From the NCBI RefSeq assembly GCF_900156545.1, contig NZ_FTNW01000003.1, forward strand, positions 186,001 to 250,000: DNA of 64,000 nt. The letters run 5' to 3'. The stretch is from Aquipseudomonas alcaligenes. GTDB taxonomy: Bacteria > Pseudomonadota > Gammaproteobacteria > Pseudomonadales > Pseudomonadaceae. The notes under the pieces were generated by a model that did no database searches, was not told the origin of the DNA, and worked only from the letters and a program-made list of their open reading frames with translations. This document shows positions 1 through 9,569 of this stretch, one piece after another; position 1 is the stretch's first letter; each line of letters starts with the position of its first letter. Both the position numbers and the translations under genes were made by a program.

Positions 1-1256
1 ACGCACAGGGCCACGCCGCTGCCTTCGAAGATGTCCTGGTAGCGCCGGCGGGTATCCTGCAGCACGCGCAGGTTCTGGCGGTGTTCGGTAACGTCGCGCA
101 GGACCCAGGCCCGGCTCGGTTCATCGCTGTCGGTGTAGAGTGCGTGACAGGCGGTTTCGAATAGGCGTGGGCGACCGTCCTGCAGCAGTTCGATCGGCTC
201 GCTTTGTTCATGCAGGGCATTTTCCAGCCAGGGCCTGAGTGCGGGCAGCAGTTCCAGCACATGCATCTGGCTGGCGCCCGCCAGATCCAGGCCGAACATG
301 CGTTCGGCACGCGGGTTGAGATAGCTGAGGCGGCCGTCGGGGCGCGTGACCAGTACGCACTCGTCAATGGCGCCGAGGGCGCCGATGGCGTCCTCCATGG
401 CCTGGCGTGACAGTGCATGGTAGGCGCGCAGGCTGCGCTGCTCGCGCAGCAGGCCGAACAGGGCCAGCAGGGCCAGCGCCGCGCAGAGAATGAACAGCAG
501 CAGCTTGCCAGCCTGCAGTGGCAGCATTTCGCTGCGCAGGCTGGCGGCGTCGAACAGGGCCTGAACGTGCCAGTCGCTGTAGCTCAGGGGCAGCGTGGCG
601 ATGCTCTGCAGCTGGCTTGCCTGCCCCGCCGACGTAGCCGCCAGCGGCGGGCGCAGCATGGTCTGACCGCTGCTGTCCTGCAGCTGCCAGGGCAGGTTGA
701 AGCTTTGCTGGGGCAGCCAGTTGTTCAGCGCTGCGGGGCGCAGGCGCACCAGCCAATGGCCGTGCTCCTGTGGGTGTCTGATGAATAGCAGGATCAGCCC
801 ACCATCGGTTGTCAAATAGCTGTAGTGGAAGTGCTCGCCCTGAGGCAGTGGCTTGGGTTGTGGCATGCCGGGGGCGGTATCGAGCAGCTGCCGGCCCTGC
901 GGGTCGTACCAGGCCAGGCTGTGCAGCGCTGGGTAGATGCCATGCAGGCGGCGTGACAAGTCAGGCAGTTGGGCGCTGTCGGGCGGGATTTCGGCGTGGG
1001 TTGCCAGAAAGGCGCGTCCGGTTTCAGCCTTCAGGCGCAGCACCAGGCTCAGGTAGTTGGCCAGTTGGCTGGCATGCTCCTGGCTGCGCATGCGCTGCGC
1101 GTTCTCCAGCTGGCGGGTCTCCTGATGCAGCTGCCACAGCAGCAGGCCGAGCATCAGCGCCACCAGCAGGGCCAGTGCGCCCTTCAGCGAGCCGCGTGCG
1201 GGGCTGGCGAGCGGGTCGCGGGGCTTGCCGGGAGCTGGAGGTCGGGAGAGTGCCAA
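1..1256 (-). CDS. Membrane-anchored PAS-domain sensor protein (3' end beyond the left edge)
   Basis: Reading the minus strand from a TTG at 1256 gives an open frame of about 418 residues that runs off the left edge. Residues ~25-43 and ~249-268 are hydrophobic membrane segments enclosing a ~200-residue, presumably periplasmic, sensor region. A PAS domain follows from about residue 290 (it contains LVTRPDGRLSYLNPRAERMF), then VLRDVTEHRQ and the start of what looks like a second PAS domain. This layout is typical of sensor histidine kinases or diguanylate cyclases, but the output domain lies outside the window, so the class is undecided. The start codon is uncertain because no ATG fits well. 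It is divergent from ettA. Confidence 0.7.
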   Translation of the reverse strand, partial: MALSRPPAPGKPRDPLASPARGSLKGALALLVALMLGLLLWQLHQETRQLENAQRMRSQEHASQLANYLSLVLRLKAETGRAFLATHAEIPPDSAQLPDLSRRLHGIYPALHSLAWYDPQGRQLLDTAPGMPQPKPLPQGEHFHYSYLTTDGGLILLFIRHPQEHGHWLVRLRPAALNNWLPQQSFNLPWQLQDSSGQTMLRPPLAATSAGQASQLQSIATLPLSYSDWHVQALFDAASLRSEMLPLQAGKLLLFILCAALALLALFGLLREQRSLRAYHALSRQAMEDAIGALGAIDECVLVTRPDGRLSYLNPRAERMFGLDLAGASQMHVLELLPALRPWLENALHEQSEPIELLQDGRPRLFETACHALYTDSDEPSRAWVLRDVTEHRQNLRVLQDTRRRYQDIFEGSGVALC

Positions 1257-1510
1257 GCGTATATACCCTGCTGATAAGGCTGCCGAGACGGGATGGCAAT
1301 GAGCGGGCTGCAAAGCCGACTAGAATGCCCGGAAATGCGGCCAAGTGCCATTACTGCTCATCGACTGGTTTGCCCCTGGACCGCCATTCCGGTAGCTTTG
1401 CCGCACGCGCGCGGGCGCAAGGGCTATCATGCCCATTCGACCGGCGATCATCCCTGTCGTGCGCCGCCTCCCTGCGAATTCATATCTCCACGCGGAACCA
1501 AGGTCATTCC

Positions 1511-3178
<1,668 letters not shown>

Positions 3179-3190
3179 GCGCCACGCAGC

Positions 3191-3225
3191 AAAAGAAAAG
3201 GGGCCTGCGGGCCCCGTTTCTTTTT
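3191..3225 (+). terminator. Rho-independent terminator of ettA
   Basis: A GC-rich hairpin (GGGGCC-TGC-GGGCCCC core, extended by flanking AAAGAAA/TTTCTTT pairing) is followed by a T-rich run, 12 bases after the ettA stop. Confidence 0.85.
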
Positions 3226-3334
3226 CCACCAGCCACGTTCAGCCGGACCGCGCCCCGCTGCAAAGTTTGATCGTGGTCAGTGTGTGGCGGCCAATTGCGA
3301 CCAAACTGTCTGCATCGTCTTCAGGAGCCTCGCC

Positions 3335-3661
3335 ATGAGCCACGTTGATCCCCGTTCTGCGCTGGATACGCTTTACGACGAATACAGCCGCCGCGCCACG
3401 GCCATCCGCCGCGACCTCGGCCTGCAGCGCAATGCCGACTTCGCCGAGCAGGCCGTCGAGCGGCAGAACGATGAGGTGCTGGAGGCCCTGCTGGCCGAGG
3501 CAGAAGCGGGCATGCGGCAGATCGGCATGGCGCGCCTGCGCCTGGCCGATGGCTGTTACGGGGTGTGCCAGCGCTGCGGCGAGGCGATCGAGTCGGCGCG
3601 CCTGCAGGCATTGCCGGCGGCCGAGTTCTGCCTGAGCTGTGCCGACCGCGCGGGCGTCTGA
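3335..3661 (+). CDS. DksA/TraR-type C4 zinc-finger protein
   Basis: 108 residues. The C-terminus carries a four-cysteine zinc finger (C78-x2-C81 and C99-x2-C102) preceded by a ~60-residue helical region, as in DksA/TraR proteins that insert into the RNA polymerase secondary channel. It is shorter than canonical DksA (~150 aa), and the classical DxxDxA coiled-coil tip is not evident (the region reads NADFAEQA). A full DksA role in the stringent response is therefore uncertain. The ATG at 3335 is preceded by AGGAG at a good distance. It sits alone between ettA and the Lon-like protease gene, the latter starting 80 bases downstream. Confidence 0.85.
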   Translation: MSHVDPRSALDTLYDEYSRRATAIRRDLGLQRNADFAEQAVERQNDEVLEALLAEAEAGMRQIGMARLRLADGCYGVCQRCGEAIESARLQALPAAEFCLSCADRAGV

Positions 3662-3740
3662 TTGGCGCCTTGCCAGCGGCGGCGGGGCGGCGCCATTATG
3701 GTCCCATCTTGCGGCTTGCCCGCTCTGACAAGGACTTCCG

Positions 3741-6200
3741 ATGCCCGAATCCTTCGCTGCCAGCCTGCGCCTGGCGCCCGATGCCCTGACCCGTCCCTGC
3801 GCTCCCGATCAGTTCAACTTCGCCACCACTGACGACCTCGAGCCGTTTCGCGGCGTGCTCGGCCAGGAGCGCGCGGTGGAGGCGCTGCAATTCGGCGTGG
3901 CGATGCCGCGCCCCGGCTACAACGTGTACGTGATGGGCGAGCCGGGCACCGGCCGCTTCTCCTTCGTGCAGCGCTACCTCAAGGCCGAGGCCAAGCGCCA
4001 GGCCACCCCGGTGGACCGGGTCTACGTCAATCATTTCGATGAGCCGCGCGAGCCGCGCGCGCTGGAGCTGCCGCCAGGTACGGCGGCGGCCTTCATCGCC
4101 GATATCGGCCACCTGATCGACAACTTGCTGGCGACTTTCCCGGCGGTGTTCGAGACACCGACCTACCAGCAGAAGAAGGGCGCCATCGACCGCGTGTTCA
4201 ACCAGCGTTACGACAAGGCCCTGGACCTGATCGAGAAGCTGGCGCTGGAGAAGGACGTGGCCCTGTACCGCGACAGCGCCAACATCGCCTTCACCCCGAT
4301 GAAGGACGGCAAGGCGCTGGACGAGGCCGACTTCGCTCAGCTGCCGGAGGCCGAGCGCGAGCGTTTCCATGACGACATCGCCGCGCTGGAGGAGCGCCTC
4401 AACGAGGAGCTGGCCAGCCTGCCGCAGTGGAAGCGCGAAAGCAGCAACCAGCTGCGCCAGCTCAACGAGGAGACCATCAGCCTGGCGCTGCAGCCGCTGC
4501 TGTCGCCGCTGTCGGAAAAATACGCGGAGAACGCCGGCGTGTGCGCCTACCTGCAGGCGGTGCAGGTCAACCTGCTGCGCACCGTGGTCGACCAGCTGCT
4601 CGACGACAAGCCGGACCTGCAGCGCCGCGAGATGCTCGAGGAGCAGTACAGCCCCAGCCTGGTGGTCGGCCACCACGGCGATGGCGGTGCGCCGGTGGTG
4701 TTCGAGCCACACCCGACCTACGACAACCTGTTCGGCCGCATCGAGTACAGCACCGATCAGGGCGCGCTCTACACCAGTTATCGGCAGCTGCGCCCCGGCG
4801 CGCTGCACCGGGCCAACGGCGGCTACCTGATCGTCGAAGCGGAAAAGCTGCTTAGCGAGCCCTTCGTCTGGGATGCGCTCAAGCGCGCCCTGCATTCACG
4901 CCAGCTGAAGATGGAGTCGCCGCTCGGCGATCTTGGTCGCATTGCCACCGTGACCCTCAACCCGCAGGTCATTCCGCTGCAGCTCAAGGTCATCATCATC
5001 GGCTCGCGCCAGCTGTACTACACGCTGCAGGACCTGGATTCCGACTTCCAGGAGATGTTCCGCGTGCTGGTGGACTTCGACGAAGAGATTGCCGTCGGCG
5101 ACGACAGCCTCGAGCAGTTCGCCCAGCTGCTCAAGACGCGTACCTCGGAGGAGGGCATGGCGCCGCTCACGGCGGCCGCCGTGGCACGCCTGGCCACCTA
5201 CAGCGCGCGCCTGGCCGAGCACCAGGGGCGCCTGTCGGCGCGCATCGGCGACCTGTTCCAGCTGGTCAGCGAGGCCGACTTCGTGCGCCAGCTGGCCGGT
5301 GATGCGATCACCGACGTCGGCCATATCGAGCGCGCGCTCAAGGCCAAGGCCGACCGCACCGGGCGGGTGTCGGCGCGGATCATCGACGACATGCTGGCCG
5401 GCATCATCCTCATCGACACGGCTGGCGAGGCCATCGGCAAGTGCAACGGCCTGACCGTGCTGGAGGTTGGCGACTCGGCCTTCGGCGTGCCGGCGCGCAT
5501 CTCCGCTACCGTCTACCCGGGCGGCAGCGGCATCGTCGACATCGAGCGCGAGGTCAGCCTGGGCCAGCCGATCCACTCCAAGGGGGTGATGATCCTCACC
5601 GGCTTCCTCGGCAGCCGCTACGCCCAGGAGTTCCCCCTGGAAATCTCCGCCAGCATCGCCCTGGAGCAGTCCTACGGCTATGTGGATGGCGACAGCGCCT
5701 CGCTCGGCGAGGTCTGCACGCTGATCTCCGCGCTGTCGCGCACGCCGCTCAAGCAGTGCTTCGCCATCACCGGCTCGATCAACCAGTTTGGCGAGGTGCA
5801 GGCGGTGGGGGGCGTCAACGAGAAGATCGAGGGCTTCTTCCGCCTGTGCCAGGCGCGCGGCCTGACCGGCGAGCAGGGCGTGATCATTCCGCACTCCAAC
5901 GTCAGCAACCTGATGCTCGATGAGCGCGTGTTGCAGGCGGTGCGTGCCGGGCAGTTCCATGTGTACGCCGTGCGCCATGTCGACGAGGCCCTCGGCCTGC
6001 TGCTCGGCGAGCCGGCCGGCGCGCCGGATGCCAAGGGCCAGTTCCCCAAGGGCAGCGTCAACGCGCGGGTGGTCGAGCGTCTGCGCAGCATCGCCGAGCT
6101 GGGCATGGAGGAAGAGGAGAAGGACAAGGAGGCGGCCAAGGACAAGCCCAAGGAGAGCAAGCCGCGCGCCAAGCCGGCACCGAAAAAGGCCAAGGAGTAA
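3741..6200 (+). CDS. Lon-like ATP-dependent protease (AAA plus S16 peptidase, LonB/LonC-type)
   Basis: 819 residues. An N-terminal AAA-like domain contains GEPGTGRF at 66-73, a Walker A in which the usual Lys is replaced by Arg. The C-terminal S16 protease domain has the Ser-Lys dyad: Ser652 in DGDSAS and Lys695 in GGVNEKIEG, 43 residues apart as in Lon. The last ~35 residues are a Lys/Glu/Pro-rich tail. It lacks the Lon N-terminal substrate domain, so it is not housekeeping Lon. The family is widespread in Pseudomonas; its substrates are not known to me. The ATG at 3741 has a plausible AAGGA-type ribosome-binding site. Confidence 0.92.
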   Translation: MPESFAASLRLAPDALTRPCAPDQFNFATTDDLEPFRGVLGQERAVEALQFGVAMPRPGYNVYVMGEPGTGRFSFVQRYLKAEAKRQATPVDRVYVNHFDEPREPRALELPPGTAAAFIADIGHLIDNLLATFPAVFETPTYQQKKGAIDRVFNQRYDKALDLIEKLALEKDVALYRDSANIAFTPMKDGKALDEADFAQLPEAERERFHDDIAALEERLNEELASLPQWKRESSNQLRQLNEETISLALQPLLSPLSEKYAENAGVCAYLQAVQVNLLRTVVDQLLDDKPDLQRREMLEEQYSPSLVVGHHGDGGAPVVFEPHPTYDNLFGRIEYSTDQGALYTSYRQLRPGALHRANGGYLIVEAEKLLSEPFVWDALKRALHSRQLKMESPLGDLGRIATVTLNPQVIPLQLKVIIIGSRQLYYTLQDLDSDFQEMFRVLVDFDEEIAVGDDSLEQFAQLLKTRTSEEGMAPLTAAAVARLATYSARLAEHQGRLSARIGDLFQLVSEADFVRQLAGDAITDVGHIERALKAKADRTGRVSARIIDDMLAGIILIDTAGEAIGKCNGLTVLEVGDSAFGVPARISATVYPGGSGIVDIEREVSLGQPIHSKGVMILTGFLGSRYAQEFPLEISASIALEQSYGYVDGDSASLGEVCTLISALSRTPLKQCFAITGSINQFGEVQAVGGVNEKIEGFFRLCQARGLTGEQGVIIPHSNVSNLMLDERVLQAVRAGQFHVYAVRHVDEALGLLLGEPAGAPDAKGQFPKGSVNARVVERLRSIAELGMEEEEKDKEAAKDKPKESKPRAKPAPKKAKE

Positions 6201-6287
6201 CGGCGGCAACTGGTCAGTCACTGCGCATTCCGGTGGCGCCCGCGGCGGGCGTCGCCGCAGGGTGGTTTCCCCCGTTCCTTCCACAGA

Positions 6288-6312
6288 GTTATCCACAGTT
6301 GGCGGGGATAAC
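6288..6312. repeat. 25-base near-palindrome containing a DnaA-box-like TTATCCACA (copy 1)
   Basis: GTTATCC and GGATAAC arms flank a centre reading ACAGTTGGCGG. The left arm extends to TTATCCACA, identical to the consensus DnaA box. A second, less perfect copy lies at 6795-6819, on the other side of the small gene at 6378-6719. Confidence 0.6.
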
Positions 6313-6377
6313 TTTTACCTTCCGCCGTGCGGTGCCTGGGTGTAGGCTGAAAGCCAGACCTTGCGAGGACCGCCGTC

Positions 6378-6719
6378 ATGCCGCGCAGCCTCTGTCTTAC
6401 CCGTCAGTGCCTGGGCCTGACTACCCGCATCGAGTGCGAGATCCGTCCGCTGGCCGGTCAGCAAGGCTTGTGGACGCTGCTCTGCGCCGCTGGCATGTCC
6501 GCTGCCCAGCCTTCGGCAATCAGGGCGCAAGGCCCATTCCACGGGCCTCTGGTAGCCGAGGAAATTCTCGCTTCGATCGCCCGCTGCCTGGCCGACCAGG
6601 GCTACGCGCCCTGTGCCGAACCGCCAATCTGGCGCCTGCATCTGCAGGCCGAACTGCGCCGGCTCAATGGAGTGTGTTGCCGTCCGCGTGGCGATTGTCA
6701 GTCCCGTCCGGAGAACTGA
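6378..6719 (+). CDS. Conserved hypothetical protein (Pseudomonas-type, 113 aa)
   Basis: 113 residues, Cys-containing, no signal peptide and no membrane segment. I recognise no catalytic motif. GAGG lies 9 bases upstream of the ATG. Its placement between the Lon-like protease and the YqhA gene matches my recollection of a small hypothetical gene at this site in PAO1, which supports it being real. It is bracketed by the two DnaA-box-like palindromes. Function unknown. Confidence 0.6.
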   Translation: MPRSLCLTRQCLGLTTRIECEIRPLAGQQGLWTLLCAAGMSAAQPSAIRAQGPFHGPLVAEEILASIARCLADQGYAPCAEPPIWRLHLQAELRRLNGVCCRPRGDCQSRPEN

Positions 6720-6794
6720 ACGCTTTTTGCCCAATCTGAAGGAGCTTCCCGCAGGCAGGGGAGTACAGCCATCCTTCCCGGGCCTGCCCACAAG

Positions 6795-6819
6795 GTTATC
6801 CACAGTAAGCGGGGATAAA
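6795..6819. repeat. 25-base near-palindrome containing a DnaA-box-like TTATCCACA (copy 2)
   Basis: It matches copy 1 at 6288-6312 in all but a few positions (GTTATCCACAG, then AGCGGGGATAA). It lies in the 183-base gap upstream of the YqhA gene, about 80 bases before its start. Confidence 0.6.
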
Positions 6820-6902
6820 AATCCGCCAGCACTTGTCACCTTGCCCGCCGGGCGCGGCTGGGTATACTCGCGACCAGTTTTCTATCCACTCGGCGAGATC
6901 AC

Positions 6903-7397
6903 ATGGAACGCTTTATCGAAAATGCTATGTACGCCTCGCGCTGGTTGCTGGCGCCCATCTACTTCGGTCTGTCCCTGGCGCTGCTGGCGCTGGCGCTGAA
7001 GTTCTTCCAGGAGGTTTTTCATATCCTCCCGAACGTGTTCAACATGGCTGAGGCCGACCTGATTCTGGTGCTGCTGTCGCTGATCGACATGGCGTTGGTG
7101 GGTGGGTTGCTGGTGATGGTGATGATCTCCGGCTACGAGAACTTCGTGTCCCAGCTGGATATTGACGAGGGCCAGGAGAAGCTCAGCTGGCTGGGCAAGA
7201 TGGACTCCGGTTCGCTGAAGATGAAAGTGGCGGCCTCCATCGTGGCGATTTCCTCCATCCATCTGCTCAAGGTGTTCATGGATGCCAAGAACATCGAGCC
7301 GGTGTACCTGAAGTGGTACGTGATCATCCACATGACGTTCGTTATCTCCGCGTTCGCCATGGGCTATCTGGACAAGCTGACCAAGCACGATCACTGA
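6903..7397 (+). CDS. yqhA: YqhA/UPF0114 family inner-membrane protein
   Basis: 164 residues with four hydrophobic segments (about residues 12-40, 53-80, 110-127 and 135-155), matching the UPF0114/YqhA family in length and sequence ([20 protein letters not shown] start, conserved SGYENFVS). The family is an inner-membrane protein of unknown function. A promoter-like TATACT lies at 6862-6867. It appears monocistronic, with a strong terminator 30 bases downstream. Confidence 0.88.
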   Translation: MERFIENAMYASRWLLAPIYFGLSLALLALALKFFQEVFHILPNVFNMAEADLILVLLSLIDMALVGGLLVMVMISGYENFVSQLDIDEGQEKLSWLGKMDSGSLKMKVAASIVAISSIHLLKVFMDAKNIEPVYLKWYVIIHMTFVISAFAMGYLDKLTKHDH

Positions 7398-7426
7398 TTC
7401 CCGCGCTGCGTTCTTGCGTTACCAGG

Positions 7427-7465
7427 CCGCCCGTCCGCTGTTTAGCGGACGGGCGGTTTCATTTC
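7427..7465 (+). terminator. Terminator downstream of the YqhA gene
   Basis: A perfect GC-rich stem, CCGCCCGTCCGCT / AGCGGACGGGCGG, with a tiny loop is followed by TTTCATTT. Confidence 0.85.
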
Positions 7466-7484
7466 TGCCTTGCGATAATTAAAT

Positions 7485-7512
7485 TTGTACAACATTATCT
7501 CGTTGTACAGTT
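7485..7512 (+). promoter_or_regulatory. Paired TTGTACA boxes, candidate LitR/CarH-type light-responsive operator-promoter
   Basis: TTGTACA occurs at 7485-7491 and again at 7503-7509, 18 bases apart; together GTACAAC...GTTGTAC also forms an inverted repeat. TTGTAC (7485) and TACAGT (7507-7512) could be -35 and -10 elements with a 16-base spacer. TGTACA cores are known from operators of MerR-type B12-dependent photosensors (CarH/LitR), which control photolyase genes. The next operon encodes a photolyase, so the assignment is an inference from motif plus context. Confidence 0.45.
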
Positions 7513-7533
7513 TTTAACGGCGAGGTGAGCGAC

Positions 7534-7839
7534 ATGAAGCTGCAAGAGCTGTTGGTCCGGGCGCAGGCGGGGCAGGTTGATTCGCTTGAGCTGATTTCCC
7601 TCGAGGGCGGCACTTATGTCCTCGAGGCGGTGACGGGTGGCCACCGCATGTCGGTGAAGGATGCCAATGGCGTAGTCCTGCACCTGCGCTCCGTGGAGCA
7701 TGCACGTGACCTGTTGCAGGGCATGCCGGTGCTGCCTTTCCATCTGGTGCATGCCGAAGTGCATGACGAGATGTGCGGTATGCCGCCCGCCGCCAATGAG
7801 CCTTTGCGCGTACCGATTTCCATGCGCTCTGCCTGGTGA
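7534..7839 (+). CDS. DUF6482 family protein
   Basis: 101 residues from the ATG at 7534, chosen over the GTG at 7525 because GAGGTGA lies 8 bases upstream of the ATG. Soluble and mostly beta-predicted, with a conserved centre (ELISLEGGTYVLEA, LHLRSVEHARDLL) that I associate with the uncharacterised Pseudomonas DUF6482 family. Its stop overlaps the GTG start of the photolyase gene (GTGA), so the two are very probably cotranscribed and translationally coupled. This suggests a role in the same light/DNA-damage response. No catalytic motif is recognisable. Confidence 0.75.
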   Translation: MKLQELLVRAQAGQVDSLELISLEGGTYVLEAVTGGHRMSVKDANGVVLHLRSVEHARDLLQGMPVLPFHLVHAEVHDEMCGMPPAANEPLRVPISMRSAW

Positions 7840-9371
7840 GTTCGTCCCGCCTGGCGCTGGTCCTGGGCGACCAGCTGGGTTTCGATCTGGCGTCGCTGCG
7901 TGAGCTGGATCCCGACCGTGATGTGATCCTGATGGCTGAGGTGGTCGAAGAGGCCACCTACGTGCCCCATCACCCGCAGAAGATCGCGCTGATCTTCAGT
8001 GCCATGCGCCACTTCGCCGATGCCCTGCGTCAGCGTGGTTGGCGCGTCCTTTATTCGCGCCTGGACGATCCGCACAACAGCGGCTCCATCGTCGGCGAGC
8101 TGCGGCGTGGGCTGGAGCAGCTGGGAGCCAGCGAGATTCATCTCACCGAGTGTGGCGAGTGGCGCCTGCAGCAGGCGCTGTGCGACAGCGGTCTGCCGCT
8201 GGTCTGGCATGCCGACCGGCGTTTCTTTTGCTCGCGCGAGTGGTTTGCCGGCTGGGCGCATGGCAAGCGTCAGCTGCGCATGGAATTCTTTTACCGGGAG
8301 ATGCGGCGCAAGCACGGCGTGCTGATGAACGCTGACGGTACCCCGGTCGGGGGCGCCTGGAATTTTGATGCGGAGAACCGCAAGGCCCTGCCCCGGCACA
8401 CCAAGGCGCCAGCTGTCGCGGGCTTCGCCGCCGATGCCATGACCCGCGAGGTACTGCAGCTGGTTGGTGAGCGCTTCTCCGCGCATTACGGTTCGTTGCA
8501 CGGCTTCGACTACCCGGTGACCCACGCCGAGGCCGAGCAGCTCTGGCAGCACTTCCTCGACTTCGCCCTGCCGGCCTTCGGTGACTTTCAGGACGCCATG
8601 GCCAGCGGCGAGCCCTATCTGTTCCACGCGCGCATCAGTGCGGCGCTGAATATCGGCCTGCTCGACGTGCGCCGGCTGTGCGCCGACGTCGAGTCGGCCT
8701 ACTGGGCTGGGCGGGTGCCGCTCAACGCGGCCGAGGGCTTCATCCGCCAATTGCTCGGCTGGCGCGAGTACGTGCGTGGCATCTACTGGCTGCACATGCC
8801 GGACTACGCCACGCGCAACGCCTTCGGCAATACCCGTGCGCTGCCCGAGTTCTACTGGACCGGGCAGACCCGCATGAACTGCATGCGCCAGGCCATCGGC
8901 CAGACCCTGGAACTGGCCTACGCCCATCACATTCAGCGCTTGATGGTCACCGGCAACTTCGCCCTGCTGGCCGGCATCGTGCCGCAGCAAGTCTGCGACT
9001 GGTACCTGGCGGTGTACATGGATGCCTTCGACTGGGTCGAGCTGCCCAACACACTGGGTATGGTGATGCATGCCGACGGTGGCTATCTGGGGTCCAAGCC
9101 CTACTGCGCCAGCGGCCAGTACATCAAGCGCATGTCGGATTACTGCGGCGAATGCGCCTACAAGGTCAGCGAAAGCACCGGCGAGTCGGCCTGCCCGTTC
9201 AATGCGCTGTACTGGCACTTCCTCATGCGCCACCGCGACCAGCTGCGCGGCAACCAGCGCCTGGGCATGGTCTATCGCAACCTGGAACGCATGCCGGAGG
9301 AACGTCAGCAGGCGCTCTGGCAACGCGGCGAACAGCTGCTGGCGCGCCTGGATGCCGGGGAGATGCTGTGA
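7836..9371 (+). CDS. Iron-sulfur photolyase/cryptochrome (FeS-BCP, PhrB/CryB type)
   Basis: 511 residues. The protein belongs to the deoxyribodipyrimidine photolyase-related family, typified by the (6-4) photolyase PhrB of Agrobacterium. Four cysteines at 349, 437, 440 and 453 match the spacing of the PhrB 4Fe-4S ligands (350, 438, 441, 454) almost exactly. The conserved helical FAD domain is present (WREYVRGIYW, GNFALLAG, WVELPNTLGMVMHADGG). The expected role is light-driven repair of UV (6-4) photoproducts using FAD, probably with a lumazine antenna. The GTG start at 7836 overlaps the preceding stop, and the stop overlaps the next gene's start, making a three-gene coupled unit. Confidence 0.93.
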   Translation: MSSSRLALVLGDQLGFDLASLRELDPDRDVILMAEVVEEATYVPHHPQKIALIFSAMRHFADALRQRGWRVLYSRLDDPHNSGSIVGELRRGLEQLGASEIHLTECGEWRLQQALCDSGLPLVWHADRRFFCSREWFAGWAHGKRQLRMEFFYREMRRKHGVLMNADGTPVGGAWNFDAENRKALPRHTKAPAVAGFAADAMTREVLQLVGERFSAHYGSLHGFDYPVTHAEAEQLWQHFLDFALPAFGDFQDAMASGEPYLFHARISAALNIGLLDVRRLCADVESAYWAGRVPLNAAEGFIRQLLGWREYVRGIYWLHMPDYATRNAFGNTRALPEFYWTGQTRMNCMRQAIGQTLELAYAHHIQRLMVTGNFALLAGIVPQQVCDWYLAVYMDAFDWVELPNTLGMVMHADGGYLGSKPYCASGQYIKRMSDYCGECAYKVSESTGESACPFNALYWHFLMRHRDQLRGNQRLGMVYRNLERMPEERQQALWQRGEQLLARLDAGEML

Positions 9372-9517
9372 GGAAGAAGGCCGACCTGCCCAGCAAGCCC
9401 TGTGCGACCTGCGGGCGGCCGCTGGTCTGGCGACGCAAGTGGACGGCCTGCTGGGACGAGGTGCGTCACTGCTCCGAGCGCTGCCGACGCAACCGCGCGC
9501 GTCCCGACGGGTCTTGA
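9368..9517 (+). CDS. DUF2256 small cysteine-rich protein
   Basis: 49 residues, starting with a GTG that overlaps the photolyase stop (GTGA). Four cysteines in two pairs (CATCGRP and CSERC), separated by the WRRKW segment, indicate a small zinc-ribbon-like or metal-binding fold. This pattern matches DUF2256, a family I recall as commonly encoded next to photolyase-related genes, so a role in photolyase maturation or regulation is an inference. The terminal Arg-rich tail is compatible with nucleic-acid contact. It is easily missed because of its size and start codon. Confidence 0.78.
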   Translation: MRKKADLPSKPCATCGRPLVWRRKWTACWDEVRHCSERCRRNRARPDGS

Positions 9518-9569
9518 GTCGCCGCCTGTGCTAGTCTGGCCGGCCTTTTGACCCCTGTGGAGCCCGGCC

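Noticed and set aside
6288..6819. DnaA-box pair as a possible replication origin
   Set aside because: No dnaA, dnaN, rpmH or gidA nearby, only two boxes and no long AT-rich unwinding region.
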